Shown here: positions 1 to 9,538 of the stretch, piece after piece
Layout: every line of letters begins with the position of its first letter
Position numbering within the stretch: the first letter of the stretch is position 1
Assembly: GCA_947467605.1 (NCBI GenBank)
Contig: CANIII010000020.1
Location: forward strand, 30,406-94,405
From: Acidobacteriota bacterium
Lineage (GTDB): Bacteria > Acidobacteriota > Vicinamibacteria > Vicinamibacterales > SCN-69-37
Reading direction: 5' to 3'
DNA: 64,000 nucleotides
The notes under the pieces: model-generated
Told to the model about the DNA's origin: nothing
Databases searched by the model: none
The model's input: only the letters and a program-made list of their open reading frames with translations
Made by a program: the position numbers and the translations under genes

Positions 1-103
1 CAAGGACCTGCTGCTTGAGCATGGATTGCCCGTGCGCGGCGCCGAGACCGAAGTCGCGAAGACGGACAAGACCGCGGTGAAGAAAGTGGAAGTCAAGAAG
101 TAG
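1..103 (+). CDS. C-terminal tail of an unidentified upstream protein (5' incomplete)
   Basis: An open frame enters from the left edge and stops with TAG at 101-103, directly against the ATG of the SCO gene. About 33 residues remain; they are lysine-rich and soluble-looking, ending KKVEVKK. Tight packing against sco and the cox genes suggests one respiratory operon. In related bacteria this position is often held by a subunit of alternative complex III, but the fragment carries no heme motif or membrane segment that would prove it. Confidence 0.6.
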   Translation, partial: KDLLLEHGLPVRGAETEVAKTDKTAVKKVEVKK

Positions 104-970
104 ATGATTCGCTGCCGACGGTCCATCGTGCTGCCACTGTTGCTCGCGTTCGCGGGCGGCATCGGCGTGGCGCGTGCGTCGGCACAGCCGTCGGGTCCCT
201 TGATGGTGCCTCCGCCAGGCAAGGCCGCGGCAGAGCGCATTCCGCTGCTCAAAGACGTCGACATCATCCAGAAACTCGGCAACAAGATTCCGCTCGATGC
301 GGCATTCGTGGATGAGAACGGCAAGGACGTCAGGCTCGGCGATTATTTCGGCACACGTCCTGTTGTGCTGGCGCTCGTGTATTACGAGTGCCCGATGCTC
401 TGCACGCAGGTGCTCAACGGCGTGTTCAGTTCGATGGAAGCGATGCCGTTCACGACGGGCAAGGACTTCGATCTGCTCGTGATCAGTTTTGATCCGGGCG
501 AGACGCCCGCGCTGGCGCTGGAAAAGAAGAAGGCGTATTTCGAGCGGTATCGACGTCCCGGCTCCGATGCGGGTATGCACTATCTGACGGGCCGTCCGGA
601 GGCGATCAAGCTGATCACCGACGCGGTGGGCTTCAAGTACGCGTACGACTCGTCGATTGACCAGTTCGCGCATCCAGCGGCGGTCACGATCCTGACACGC
701 ACCGGCGAAGTGTCGCGGTATCTCTATGGCATCGAGTTCGCGCCAAAAGATTTGCGGCTCGCGCTCGTTGAGGCTGGTCAGGGCCATGTGGGCACGGCCG
801 TCGATCAGGCGCTGCTCTACTGCTATCACTACGATCCCGAGAGTGGAAAGTACGGGTTCGTCATCATGAACGTGGTCCGGCTCGGGGGGATTCTCACCGT
901 GGCCGCGCTCGGACTGTTCATCGTTCGGAACGTGCGAACACGCCGCCCCGAAGGGCGTGCAGAGGTCTAA
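104..970 (+). CDS. SCO1/SenC family copper chaperone for cytochrome oxidase assembly
   Basis: 288 residues. A signal peptide or N-terminal anchor (residues 1-27) is followed by a thioredoxin-like SCO domain. The copper-binding CPMLC motif is near residues 97-101, and the expected distal histidine lies in QFAHPAAV near 190. A C-terminal hydrophobic segment (about 258-275) with a basic tail suggests a second membrane anchor, as in SCO proteins that sit next to alternative complex III and caa3 genes. It is known to deliver copper to the CuA site of subunit II, and coxB starts on the next base after its stop. The start abuts the upstream stop, which implies translational coupling. Confidence 0.9.
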   Translation: MIRCRRSIVLPLLLAFAGGIGVARASAQPSGPLMVPPPGKAAAERIPLLKDVDIIQKLGNKIPLDAAFVDENGKDVRLGDYFGTRPVVLALVYYECPMLCTQVLNGVFSSMEAMPFTTGKDFDLLVISFDPGETPALALEKKKAYFERYRRPGSDAGMHYLTGRPEAIKLITDAVGFKYAYDSSIDQFAHPAAVTILTRTGEVSRYLYGIEFAPKDLRLALVEAGQGHVGTAVDQALLYCYHYDPESGKYGFVIMNVVRLGGILTVAALGLFIVRNVRTRRPEGRAEV

Positions 971-1927
971 ATGTCGAGCACTTTGCCGTTGTTCCCACCG
1001 TCCGCATCGACCGTCGCCGGGGATGTCGACGCACTCTTCTTCTTCATCCTGGCCGTGTCTGCGTTCTTCGCCGTCCTTGTGTCGGTGTTGATCCTGTATT
1101 TCACGTTCAAGTTCAAGGGCAAGCACGGTGAAGCGGGGGCGGACATTCACGGTTCGCTGACGCTCGAACTGATCTGGACCGGAATTCCCTTCGTGCTCGC
1201 AATGGTGATGTTCGTCTGGGGCGCGCAGTTGTTCTTCACGCTGGCCAAGCCGCCGGCGGATGCGATGGATGTGTTCGTCGTCGGCAAGCAGTGGATGTGG
1301 AAAGTTCAGCATCCCGAGGGCGTGCGCGAGATCAACGAACTGCACGTGCCGATCGGCCGCCCGGTGCGACTGACCCTCGGCTCCGAAGACGTCATCCACG
1401 ACTTCTACATCCCCGCGTTCCGCGTGAAGATGGACGTCGTTCCGGGCCGCCTCACCACGATGTGGTTCACGGCGACAAAGACCGGCGAGTACCACATCTT
1501 TTGTTCCCAGTATTGCGGCACGAAGCACTCCGGCATGATCGGCACCGTCGTGGCGATGCAGCCCGAAGACTACGAAGCGTGGCTGGCGGGTGGACGCTCC
1601 ACCGGTTCAGCCGTTCAGAATGGTGAGCGGCTGTTCACCGAGCTGTCCTGCATCACGTGCCACAAAGCCGATTCGTCGGGCCGCGGTCCGACGCTGGCCG
1701 GTGTCTTTGGCAGCACGGTGCAACTCAATGACGGCCGCAAAGTGCTGGCCGATGAGAACTACCTGCGCGAATCGATCATGAGTCCACAGGCCAAAGTGGT
1801 GCAGGGCTTCCAGCCGATCATGCCGACGTTCCAGGGTCTGGTCAGCGAAGAAAACCTGCTGCAGCTCATTGCGTATGTGAAGACCTTGAAGCCGGCGGAA
1901 CCCGCGTCGGCGCCAGTGAAGAAGTAG
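971..1927 (+). CDS. coxB: Cytochrome c oxidase subunit II with fused cytochrome c domain (caa3 type)
   Basis: 318 residues. Two N-terminal membrane helices (about 17-43 and 65-88) precede the periplasmic CuA cupredoxin domain. The CuA ligand cluster [12 protein letters not shown] is visible near residue 177. A mono-heme cytochrome c domain follows, with CITCH near 227 and a candidate axial Met in IMPTF near 285. The heme c fusion defines the caa3 class, which takes electrons from a cytochrome c or directly from alternative complex III. The ATG at 971 follows the sco stop with no gap. Confidence 0.95.
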   Translation: MSSTLPLFPPSASTVAGDVDALFFFILAVSAFFAVLVSVLILYFTFKFKGKHGEAGADIHGSLTLELIWTGIPFVLAMVMFVWGAQLFFTLAKPPADAMDVFVVGKQWMWKVQHPEGVREINELHVPIGRPVRLTLGSEDVIHDFYIPAFRVKMDVVPGRLTTMWFTATKTGEYHIFCSQYCGTKHSGMIGTVVAMQPEDYEAWLAGGRSTGSAVQNGERLFTELSCITCHKADSSGRGPTLAGVFGSTVQLNDGRKVLADENYLRESIMSPQAKVVQGFQPIMPTFQGLVSEENLLQLIAYVKTLKPAEPASAPVKK

Positions 1928-1937
1928 GGCGGACGTG

Positions 1938-3572
1938 ATGAAAGAAGCAGACGTGCAACAAGAACCCAGCTATCTCGGAGCGCCGTATGGGCTGGCGTCG
2001 TGGCTCCTGACCAAGGACCACAAACGCATTGCCATCCTGTACCTGATTTCGATCACCATCTTCTTCGCCATCGGCGGTTCGTTCGCCGCGATGATTCGCG
2101 CCGAACTGGTCACGCCGCAGGGCGACTTCCTGACCGCGGATCTCTACAACAAGGTCTTCACGCTGCACGGCGTCGTGATGATTTTTTTCTTCCTGATCCC
2201 GTCGATTCCCGCCACGCTCGGCAACTTCTTCATGCCGATCATGATCGGTGCGAAGGACCTCGCGTTTCCGCGGATTAACCTGCTCAGCTGGTACATCTAC
2301 GTCGTCGGCGCCACGCTCACGCTCGCCGCGGTGATCATGGGCGGCGTTGACACCGGCTGGACGTTCTACACGCCCTACAGCTCCATCTCGTCAACGACCA
2401 ACGTCACGACCGCGGCTCTCGGCGTGTTCATCACCGGCTTCTCGTCGATTCTTACGGGCTTCAACTTCATCGTCACGGTGCACCGCATGCGCGCGCCTGG
2501 CATGACGTGGTTCCGGATGCCGCTTTTCGTGTGGGCGAACTACGCGACGAGCCTGGTCATGATTCTGGGCACGCCCGTCATCGCGATCACGGTGCTGCTG
2601 ATTGCCGCGGAACGCGCGCTGCACCTGGGTGTGTTCGATCCGCGCATCGGCGGCGACCCGGTCCTGTTCCAGCATCTGTTCTGGTTCTACTCGCACCCGG
2701 CCGTCTACATCATGATTTTGCCGGGCATGGGCGTGATCAGCGAGCTGGTCGCCAATGTGTCGCGCAAGCAGATCTTTGGTTACAGCTTCGTGGCCTTCTC
2801 GTCATTGGCGATCGCGATCATCGGCTTCCTCGTGTGGGGTCATCACATGTTCGTCACGGGCCAGTCGATTTACGCCGGCCTCGTGTTCTCGATCATCACG
2901 ATGCTCGTCGCCGTGCCATCTGCCGTAAAGACCTTTAACTGGACAGCCACGATGTACAAGGGCGCGGTCGTGTGGGATTCGCCGCTGTTCTGGGTGCTCG
3001 GCTTCATGGGCCTCTTCCTGATCGGCGGTCTCACGGGCCTCTTCCTCGGCGCGATGGGCCTCGACATCCACCTGCACGACACCTACTTCGTCGTCGCGCA
3101 CTTTCACTACATCATGGTCGGCGGCGGCGTGATGGCGTTCCTCGGCGGCCTGCACTTCTATTGGCCGAAGATGACGGGCCGAATGTATTCCGAGCCACTG
3201 GCCAAAGTCGCATCCATGCTGGTGTTCTTCGGGTTCAACCTGACGTTCTTCCCGCAGTTCATCGTCGGCTACATGGGCATGCCGCGCCGGTACCACAGCT
3301 ACCCGGCAGAGTTTCAGGTGTTCAACGTGCTGTCGACCGCCGGTGCCACGGTACTGGGCGCCGGCTACCTGATGATCCTGCTGTATCTGGTCTACTCGAT
3401 CGTCAAGGGACCGAAGGCGCCGATGAATCCATGGGGCGCCACGGGCCTCGAGTGGAAGATCCAGTCACCGCCCATCACGCATAACTTCCATGAAACGCCG
3501 GTGGTCACTGAAGAGGCTTACGACTACCTGCACGCCCCCGCGCCGACGCGCGAGGTGACCCACCATGAGTAA
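1938..3572 (+). CDS. coxA: Cytochrome c oxidase subunit I, A2-type heme-copper oxidase
   Basis: About 544 residues with 12 predicted membrane helices; the catalytic subunit that reduces O2 and pumps protons. Visible ligands: LHGVVM (low-spin heme His, about 76), HPAVY (CuB His and cross-linked Tyr, about 251-255), HHMF (CuB His pair, about 301) and [12 protein letters not shown] (heme His ligands, about 380-390). The D-channel glutamate of A1 enzymes (HPEVY) is Ala here and is preceded by Tyr-Ser (YSHPAVY), the hallmark of the A2 subfamily. The track starts at GTG 1935; ATG 1938 is the next codon and is preferred. It overlaps coxC by 8 bases. Confidence 0.95.
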   Translation: MKEADVQQEPSYLGAPYGLASWLLTKDHKRIAILYLISITIFFAIGGSFAAMIRAELVTPQGDFLTADLYNKVFTLHGVVMIFFFLIPSIPATLGNFFMPIMIGAKDLAFPRINLLSWYIYVVGATLTLAAVIMGGVDTGWTFYTPYSSISSTTNVTTAALGVFITGFSSILTGFNFIVTVHRMRAPGMTWFRMPLFVWANYATSLVMILGTPVIAITVLLIAAERALHLGVFDPRIGGDPVLFQHLFWFYSHPAVYIMILPGMGVISELVANVSRKQIFGYSFVAFSSLAIAIIGFLVWGHHMFVTGQSIYAGLVFSIITMLVAVPSAVKTFNWTATMYKGAVVWDSPLFWVLGFMGLFLIGGLTGLFLGAMGLDIHLHDTYFVVAHFHYIMVGGGVMAFLGGLHFYWPKMTGRMYSEPLAKVASMLVFFGFNLTFFPQFIVGYMGMPRRYHSYPAEFQVFNVLSTAGATVLGAGYLMILLYLVYSIVKGPKAPMNPWGATGLEWKIQSPPITHNFHETPVVTEEAYDYLHAPAPTREVTHHE

Positions 3573-4236
3573 CTCGACGAGCCCGGTATCCGTCGCGAAG
3601 CCGCATCCCAAGCTGCAGTCGCATTTCTTTTCGATGGACCAGCAGCTCGAGGCCTCCACCCTCGGCATGTGGGTCTTCCTGGTCACCGAAGTGATGTTCT
3701 TCGGCGGCCTGTTCATGGCCTACATCGTGTACCGGCATATGTACCCGCATGCGTGGGTCGAAGCGAGCGCCGAACTCAATTGGAAGCTCGGCGGCCTCAA
3801 CACCGGCGTACTGATCTGCAGCTCGATCACGATGGCACTCGCCGTCCGCGCCGCCATGATCGGGAATCGAACGCAACAGCTCATCAACATCGCGCTCACG
3901 TCCATCCTGGGCGCCACGTTCCTCGTGGTGAAGTTCTTCGAGTACAAAGCGAAGTTCGAGCATCACCTCGTGCCCGGGCCGCACTTCGACCCGTCGCTCG
4001 AGCAGGGGATGCAGATCTTCTTCTCGCTCTACTTCGTCATGACGGGCATCCACGCCCTCCATATGGTGATCGGCCTCGGCATCATGGCCTACATCTTCAT
4101 TCAGGCGTGGAAGGGCACGTATAACGCGGAGTACTTCGCACCGGTTGAAGTGTCCGGCCTCTACTGGCACTTCGTTGACATCGTCTGGATCTTCCTTTTC
4201 CCGTTGCTCTACTTGCTCGGCGCGCACGGAGCTTAG
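3565..4236 (+). CDS. coxC: Cytochrome c oxidase subunit III
   Basis: 223 residues with about five hydrophobic helices. Typical subunit III stretches are visible: [16 protein letters not shown] near the N-terminus, and [15 protein letters not shown] and [16 protein letters not shown] in the C-terminal half. It lacks the two N-terminal helices of long subunit III forms, as is usual for bacterial caa3 oxidases. Its role is to stabilise the catalytic subunit and proton uptake. The start lies inside the last codons of coxA (8-base overlap), so translation is probably coupled. Confidence 0.94.
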   Translation: MSNSTSPVSVAKPHPKLQSHFFSMDQQLEASTLGMWVFLVTEVMFFGGLFMAYIVYRHMYPHAWVEASAELNWKLGGLNTGVLICSSITMALAVRAAMIGNRTQQLINIALTSILGATFLVVKFFEYKAKFEHHLVPGPHFDPSLEQGMQIFFSLYFVMTGIHALHMVIGLGIMAYIFIQAWKGTYNAEYFAPVEVSGLYWHFVDIVWIFLFPLLYLLGAHGA

Positions 4237-4239
4237 TCC

Positions 4240-4545
4240 ATGTCTTCAGGTCATCACGTTCCTACCATCGGCATGTGCGTCAGGGTCTGGCTGGCCCTGC
4301 TCGTGCTCACCGGTTTCACGATCTTCATCGCCAGCCAGGACCTCGGCGTGCTCAACACACCGGTGGCCCTGCTCGTGGCCATCACCAAGGCCACGCTCGT
4401 CATCGTGTTCTTCATGGGCGTGAAGTGGAATACGCCGCTCACGAAGACCGTGGCGGTCTCCGGCTTTGTGTGGCTCCTTATCCTGTTCTTCATGGGAATG
4501 AACGACTACCTGACCCGCGGATGGCTGGGAGTCGCAGGACGCTAG
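4240..4545 (+). CDS. coxD: Cytochrome c oxidase subunit IV (prokaryotic type)
   Basis: 101 residues with three hydrophobic segments (about 11-30, 38-61, 67-87). It fits the COX4_pro family (IKATLV-like segment AITKATLVIVFFMGVKW), the small membrane subunit that closes aa3/caa3 operons. It begins three bases after the coxC stop and is the last gene before a hairpin terminator, so it ends the respiratory operon. Confidence 0.85.
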   Translation: MSSGHHVPTIGMCVRVWLALLVLTGFTIFIASQDLGVLNTPVALLVAITKATLVIVFFMGVKWNTPLTKTVAVSGFVWLLILFFMGMNDYLTRGWLGVAGR

Positions 4546-4580
4546 TTAAGTTGGAAGTGGAAAGTAGAAAGTGGAAAGTC
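4546..4580. repeat. Purine-rich degenerate repeat downstream of coxD
   Basis: After the coxD stop the + strand reads as imperfect copies of GGAAAGT / AGTGGAAAGT (three to four units), ending just before the terminator stem. It has no coding potential that I recognise. It may be a decayed simple repeat. Confidence 0.4.
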
Positions 4581-4585
4581 AGGTG

Positions 4586-4614
4586 GGGCGGCCGGATCGG
4601 CCGCCCTTCTTATT
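4586..4614 (+). terminator. Rho-independent terminator of the cox operon
   Basis: A perfect 9-base stem GGGCGGCCG / CGGCCGCCC (4586-4594 and 4598-4606) with a three-base loop is followed by the pyrimidine-rich TTCTTATTTC. It lies 41 bases after the coxD stop and before the next promoter. Confidence 0.75.
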
Positions 4615-4670
4615 TCTCCGCTAACCGCTTGGCGCCCACCATCCGCCGATTCTCTGGGGCCACGGGTGGC

Positions 4671-4699
4671 TGGATTCCGTCACAGTAGCTGCATATACT
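4671..4699 (+). promoter_or_regulatory. Candidate promoter for the 4741-9031 exporter operon
   Basis: A good -10 TATACT (4694-4699) has a weak -35 TGGATT (4671-4676) at 17-base spacing. It lies between the cox terminator and the GTG start at 4741. Assigned by eye. Confidence 0.4.
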
Positions 4700-4740
4700 A
4701 GCGCCTTCGCTTTTTGATCGCTTTTAGGTTTGAGGACGAC

Positions 4741-5970
4741 GTGGCTGAGTTGAGAGATGACCTCGCAGCGCTGCGGATCGAACGTGATCCCGTGCGAGAG
4801 ACAAATTACGGATGGATCAAGTGGGTCGTGGTGCTCGCCATCCTGGGTGGCGGCGGCTACGCGGGCTATCGGTGGTTTACACGCGAGCAACCGGTCGAGG
4901 TTGAGGTCGCCAGCGTCAGTGAGCGCGCGGCCGGCACACAGGCAGCGGTACTGAATGCATCGGGATACGTGACGGCACGCCGCCGGGCCACGATTTCGTC
5001 GAAAGTCACGGGCAAGGTCATTGAAGTGAACGTGGAAGAGGGCATGGCGGTGAAAGAAGGCCAGATCCTCGCCCGCCTCGACGACAACACCGCACGTGCG
5101 GCGCTGGCTCTGGCTGATGCGCAGCGTCTGCAGGCCGAGCGCAACGAAAAAGAGAATGAAGTGCGCCTCGCCAATGCGCGCGTGACCTTCGACCGCAAGT
5201 CGCGTCTTCGAAAAGACGGCTTCGCGACGCAGTCGGAAGTAGACGACGCCAAAGCGGATGTGGACGCGCTCGTGGCGCGCGTGGATCAGTACAAGCAGTT
5301 GGTGGAAGTGTCGGAGCGCCAGGTGGATCTCGAACAGACCAACCTCGATAACGCGGTGATCCGCGCGCCGTTCAGCGGCATCGCGATCACGAAGGATGCC
5401 CAGCCCGGCGAGATGGTGTCACCGGTCTCGGCGGGCGGCGGGTTCACACGCACAGGCATCTGCACGATTGTCGACATGCGCTCGCTCGAGATCGATGTCG
5501 ACGTCAACGAGAGCTACATCGGCCGCGTCAAGCCAGGGCAGGACGTCTCGGCCATTCTTGATGCGTATCCGGACTGGTCCATTCCCGCGCGGGTGATCAT
5601 CGCGGTGCCGACGGCAGACCGGCAGAAGGCCACCGTCATGGTCCGGATCGCGTTCAAAACCCTCGATCCGCGGATTCTGCCTGACATGGGCGTGAAAGTG
5701 ACGTTCCTGCGTGACGGCAAAGACGCGACACAGCCGGCCGTCACGCTGCGTCCGGTCACGCTCGTACCCAAGGCCGCGATCGTCACGGAAAAGAACCAGT
5801 CGTTTGCATTTGTCGTGCGCGGCACGCGGGTCGAACGCGTGGCGATCCGCGTCGGCGGCAGCGACGGCGATCGCATGGAAGTCGTGGCAGGGCTCACATC
5901 AGGCGACCGGGTGGTCGTCTCACCGGCTCCCACACTCGTGTCGGGCGCATTGGTTTCCGTTAAACAGTAA
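4741..5970 (+). CDS. Periplasmic adaptor (membrane fusion) protein, HlyD/MacA type
   Basis: About 409 residues: a short cytoplasmic N-terminus, one membrane helix (about 28-46), then a biotinyl-lipoyl-like half motif (VEEGMAVKEGQILARLD), a coiled-coil hairpin (about 115-200), the second lipoyl half (APFSGIAITKDAQPGEMV) and beta-barrel domains. This is the usual architecture of adaptors that link an inner-membrane transporter to an outer-membrane channel. The track begins at TTG 4714; GTG 4741 is preferred because GAGGA sits 5-6 bases upstream. An ABC ATPase and two permeases follow, so the set is a MacAB- or LolCDE-like exporter. The substrate is unknown and no TolC-like gene is in view. Confidence 0.85.
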   Translation: MAELRDDLAALRIERDPVRETNYGWIKWVVVLAILGGGGYAGYRWFTREQPVEVEVASVSERAAGTQAAVLNASGYVTARRRATISSKVTGKVIEVNVEEGMAVKEGQILARLDDNTARAALALADAQRLQAERNEKENEVRLANARVTFDRKSRLRKDGFATQSEVDDAKADVDALVARVDQYKQLVEVSERQVDLEQTNLDNAVIRAPFSGIAITKDAQPGEMVSPVSAGGGFTRTGICTIVDMRSLEIDVDVNESYIGRVKPGQDVSAILDAYPDWSIPARVIIAVPTADRQKATVMVRIAFKTLDPRILPDMGVKVTFLRDGKDATQPAVTLRPVTLVPKAAIVTEKNQSFAFVVRGTRVERVAIRVGGSDGDRMEVVAGLTSGDRVVVSPAPTLVSGALVSVKQ

Positions 5971-5991
5971 CGCGATCAGGAGTCTTCCTCA

Positions 5992-6684
5992 ATGAGTTCG
6001 AATGCCCTCGTGAACATTGTCGACGTCCACAAGTTTTTCAAACGCGGATCCGAGCGTGTGGATGTGCTGAATGGCGTCAACCTCAGCGTGGCCAAGGGCG
6101 AGTTTCTCGCGCTGATGGGCCCGTCAGGTTCCGGCAAGACGACGCTGCTGAATCTGATGGGCGGCTTGGATTCGCCCACGAGCGGTGCGGTCGAAGTGGC
6201 GGGCGTGCGCATCGACAAGCTCGGCGGCGGTGCCCTGTCGAAGTGGCGATCGAGCAACATCGGCTTCGTCTTTCAGCTCTACAACCTGCTGCCCGTGCTG
6301 ACGGCAGAGAAGAACGTGGAACTGCCACTGCTGCTGACCAACCTCGGCGCATCAGAACGCAAGAAGCGAAGCGCCATTGCCTTGAAGCTCGTCGGCCTGG
6401 CCGAACGCGCCAAGCACCTGCCGCGGCAACTGTCCGGCGGTCAGGAGCAGCGTGTCGGCATCGCGCGCGCCATCGTCACCGACCCGACGCTGCTGCTGTG
6501 TGACGAGCCCACCGGTGATCTCGACCGCAAGGCCGGCGACGAAATTCTGGATCTGCTGCAGAGCCTGAATCGTGATCACGGCAAGACGATCGTGATGGTC
6601 ACGCACGATCCACGCGCTGCCGAACGCGCGACGCGGACGATTCATCTTGAGAAGGGCACGCTCATGTCGGAGGCGACGGCATGA
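5992..6684 (+). CDS. ABC transporter ATP-binding protein, MacB/LolD family
   Basis: 230 residues. Walker [10 protein letters not shown] near 43, signature [14 protein letters not shown] near 146 and Walker [13 protein letters not shown] near 170 are intact, as is the H-loop (VMVTHDP). The length and LolD-like features (leader of [16 protein letters not shown] type) match ATPases that serve FtsX-fold permeases. AGGAG lies nine bases before the ATG. It overlaps the next gene by ATGA, so the ATPase and first permease are translationally coupled. Confidence 0.92.
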   Translation: MSSNALVNIVDVHKFFKRGSERVDVLNGVNLSVAKGEFLALMGPSGSGKTTLLNLMGGLDSPTSGAVEVAGVRIDKLGGGALSKWRSSNIGFVFQLYNLLPVLTAEKNVELPLLLTNLGASERKKRSAIALKLVGLAERAKHLPRQLSGGQEQRVGIARAIVTDPTLLLCDEPTGDLDRKAGDEILDLLQSLNRDHGKTIVMVTHDPRAAERATRTIHLEKGTLMSEATA

Positions 6685-7829
6685 AGTATTTCTCGCTGAT
6701 TTGGCGGAGCCTGCTCCGCCGGAAGACGCGAACAGCGTTCACGCTGCTCATGATCTTCATCGCGTTCATCCTCTATGGCTTTCTGATGACCGTGCGCGGC
6801 GCATTCACACAGGGTGTGGAAGTGGCCAGCGCCGAGCGTCTGATCATGACGCACAAGGTGAGCCTGCTGCAGCTGCTGCCCATCTCGTACGAGCAGCAGA
6901 TCCGCACCACGCCCGGTGTGACCGCGGCCACACACAGCACCTGGTTTGGCGGCACGTATCAGAACAACGCCAATCAGTTTGCGGTCATGGCGGTCGATCC
7001 GACGCCGTTCATGGCGATGTTCCCGGAGTTCAAGCTGACGGCCGCGGAGCGTCAGGCCTGGCTCGCCGACCGCCAGGGCATTATCGTCGGCCGAGATACG
7101 GCCACGCGTTACAAGTGGAAGGTTGGGGATCGTGTGCCGATTCAGGCCACGATCTGGCAGCCGAAGCAGGGCGACACGTGGTTCTTCAACGTCTCGGGCA
7201 TCTACGACGGCGACAAGAATACCGACAAGACGACATTTTATTTCCGGTACGACTACCTCGATGAGAATCGGCGCGGCGCGTACGGGCAGGTCGGTTGGTA
7301 CACGATCAAGATTGCGGACCCCAACCGGTCGGCGGAAATTGGTTCGTCGATCGATGCGCAGTTCGCCAATTCGGCGGCCGAGACGAAGACGTCTCCGGAA
7401 AAGGCGTTCATGCAGGGTTTTGCGAATCAGATCGGCAACATCGGCCTGATCATGGTGGCGATTGTCAGCGTCGTGTTGCTGTTGTTGCTGCTCAATGTTG
7501 CCAACCAGATGGGTCAGTCGGTACGTGAGCGGACGAGCGAGATCGGCGTGCTGAAGACGCTCGGGTTTTCGAATCCGCTGATTCTTGTGCTTCTGCTCTC
7601 GGAGTCGGCGTTTCTGGCCATTCTCGGAGGCGGCGCGGGTCTCGGCCTCGTGTGGCTCGGCGTCCAGAGTGGCGGCTTCAACAATTCATTCCTGCCGGTC
7701 TTCATCTTTGGCACACATGATCTGCTGGTCGGGATCGCGCTCTGCCTCAGTCTCGGCTTGCTGGCGGGCATCTTCCCGGCCACATCGGCCATGCGGTTGC
7801 GCATTACTGATGCGCTCAGAAGGAACTGA
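6681..7829 (+). CDS. ABC transporter permease, FtsX/MacB fold (first of pair)
   Basis: 382 residues. An N-terminal membrane helix (about 18-38), a large extracytoplasmic domain (about 45-250) and three C-terminal helices with an FtsX-type RERTSEIGVLKTLGFS loop between the first two. It starts within the ATPase stop (ATGA). It pairs with the following permease to make a heterodimer. The family performs mechanotransmission rather than classic transport; the substrate cannot be told from sequence. Confidence 0.88.
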   Translation: MKYFSLIWRSLLRRKTRTAFTLLMIFIAFILYGFLMTVRGAFTQGVEVASAERLIMTHKVSLLQLLPISYEQQIRTTPGVTAATHSTWFGGTYQNNANQFAVMAVDPTPFMAMFPEFKLTAAERQAWLADRQGIIVGRDTATRYKWKVGDRVPIQATIWQPKQGDTWFFNVSGIYDGDKNTDKTTFYFRYDYLDENRRGAYGQVGWYTIKIADPNRSAEIGSSIDAQFANSAAETKTSPEKAFMQGFANQIGNIGLIMVAIVSVVLLLLLLNVANQMGQSVRERTSEIGVLKTLGFSNPLILVLLLSESAFLAILGGGAGLGLVWLGVQSGGFNNSFLPVFIFGTHDLLVGIALCLSLGLLAGIFPATSAMRLRITDALRRN

Positions 7830-7840
7830 GGACAGCGATC

Positions 7841-9031
7841 ATGTTCAAGTGGATTAGCCAGACCATTGCGGTCACGCTGCTCAGCATCCGCACGATCCCG
7901 AAGCGCGCGAGCTCATCGGCCGTGGCGATGGCCGGTATCGCCGGCGTCGTCATTGTCTTCATCGCCGTGTTGTCGATCGGCGAGGGGTTCAAGGCCGCGA
8001 TGACTGAGGCCGGGTCGCCGTCGCGCGCGATCGTGCTGCGCGCCGGAGCCGACTCGGAGATGTCGAGCGGTCTGTCGGGGCCGGAGACGGATCTGATCAA
8101 GCAGGCGCCGGGCGTGTTGCTCGACAGCAACCATCCGGTGGCCAGCGCGGAACTCTTCGTCATCATCGATCGCAACAAGATCACGACGGGCACGGCCGCG
8201 AACGTTCCGCTGCGCGGGATCGAGTCGACGGCGATGCAGGTGCGTGACGAAGTGAAGCTCACGGAGGGCCGGATGTTTCAGTTCGGCACCAACGAAGCTA
8301 TCGTTGGCCGCTCTGCGCTGGGCCAGTTTGCCGGCCTCGACCTCAACTCGGAAATCAAGTCAGGTCAGTTGACGTTGAAGATTGTCGGCGTGTTTGATGC
8401 AAAGGGCAGCGCCGCGGAAAGCGAGCTCTGGGCCGACACGAAGCTGATCCAGAACGTGTATCGCCGAGGCAACTCGTATCAGTCAGTGCTGGTCAAACTC
8501 GACTCGCCGGCGTCATTCGACACGTTCAAGAACGCACTGACCACAAACCCGCAGCTGAACGTGCAGGTCAAGAAGGAAACGGAGTACTACGCCGCGCAGT
8601 CCGAGACGATGACGGCGCTGATCAAGGGCATAGGCTACACGATCGCGTTTCTCATGGGCATGGGCGCTGTGTTCGGGGCGATTCTCACCATGAACACGGC
8701 CGTGTCGGCGCGCACGCGCGAGATTGCGACATTGCGTGCGCTGGGCTTCAACACCATTTCGGTACTGATTTCCGTGCTGGGCGAATCGATGGCGCTGGCG
8801 GCCCTCGGCGGGCTGGCGGGCGGCCTGTTGGGCTTCTTTGCGTTCAACGGCTACCAGACGTCGACAATGAACTTCCAGACGTTCAGCCAGATCGCGTTCG
8901 CCTTTCGCGTGACGCCATCGTTGCTGACGCAGGGCCTGACCTACGCGCTGATCATGGGCTTCATCGGCGGTGTCTTCCCGGCCATTCGTGCGGCGAGATT
9001 GCCGATTCCGTCGGCGCTGCGAGAATTGTAG
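7841..9031 (+). CDS. ABC transporter permease, FtsX/MacB fold (second of pair)
   Basis: 396 residues with the same layout as its neighbour: an N-terminal helix (about 28-50), a periplasmic domain, and a C-terminal FtsX domain with TREIATLRALGFN and three helices. The start is 11 bases after the first permease stop. The two differ in sequence, so a heterodimeric transporter is likely. It is the last gene of the operon, and the convergent peroxiredoxin gene ends four bases beyond it. Confidence 0.88.
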   Translation: MFKWISQTIAVTLLSIRTIPKRASSSAVAMAGIAGVVIVFIAVLSIGEGFKAAMTEAGSPSRAIVLRAGADSEMSSGLSGPETDLIKQAPGVLLDSNHPVASAELFVIIDRNKITTGTAANVPLRGIESTAMQVRDEVKLTEGRMFQFGTNEAIVGRSALGQFAGLDLNSEIKSGQLTLKIVGVFDAKGSAAESELWADTKLIQNVYRRGNSYQSVLVKLDSPASFDTFKNALTTNPQLNVQVKKETEYYAAQSETMTALIKGIGYTIAFLMGMGAVFGAILTMNTAVSARTREIATLRALGFNTISVLISVLGESMALAALGGLAGGLLGFFAFNGYQTSTMNFQTFSQIAFAFRVTPSLLTQGLTYALIMGFIGGVFPAIRAARLPIPSALREL

Positions 9032-9035
9032 AGCG

Positions 9036-9509
9036 CTACGACAGCGAACGCAGGACCTTCATCAAGTCCTCTTGCGGCGGCTGTTGCGGGATGTCGTATT
9101 TCGCGGCCCACGCAATCTTGCCGTTTTTGTCGACCACGAAAATTGCGCGCTCGGGAATGCCATCCTCGCGCAAGACACCGTAGGCCTTGGCGACTTCACC
9201 TTTCGGATGAAAGTCGGAGAGCAGATCGAACGAGATGCCGCCGAGCGACTCGGCCCAGGCTTTCTTTGACGGGCCGGCATCGCAGCTGATGCTCAGGATA
9301 TGTGCACCCGCGGCATCGAAGTCTGCTTTGCTCTGCTCGTACGTCCGCATCTGCGTGCTGCACACCGGCGTAAACACCAGCGGGTGAAAGGCGATGACGA
9401 CGTGCTGACGACCTCGGAAATCCGAGAGCTTGACGGGCTTGCGGTCCTGGTTGGGGAGCTCAAAATCGGGCGCCACCGCGCCCACCGACAGTGGTTGAGT
9501 GTTTGCCAT
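9036..9509 (-). CDS. Peroxiredoxin, AhpC/TSA family (BCP/AhpE-like)
   Basis: 157 residues. The peroxidatic cysteine is in [14 protein letters not shown], preceded by the usual FHPLVFTP strand; the family normally reads PVCT. A second Cys occurs in SISCDAGPS, as in 1-Cys/AhpE-like enzymes, where it need not act as the resolving residue. It reduces hydroperoxides in the cytosol. It is transcribed divergently from UPF0182, and only 29 bases separate the two chosen starts, so the promoters must overlap. Confidence 0.88.
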   Translation of the reverse strand: MANTQPLSVGAVAPDFELPNQDRKPVKLSDFRGRQHVVIAFHPLVFTPVCSTQMRTYEQSKADFDAAGAHILSISCDAGPSKKAWAESLGGISFDLLSDFHPKGEVAKAYGVLREDGIPERAIFVVDKNGKIAWAAKYDIPQQPPQEDLMKVLRSLS

Positions 9510-9538
9510 ACCGCTATGACTTGTACCACACTCATTCG

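Noticed and set aside
9020-9040. Hairpin GTAG..CTAC between the permease and peroxiredoxin stops
   Set aside because: Only a four-base stem and no T-tract; too weak to call a terminator.
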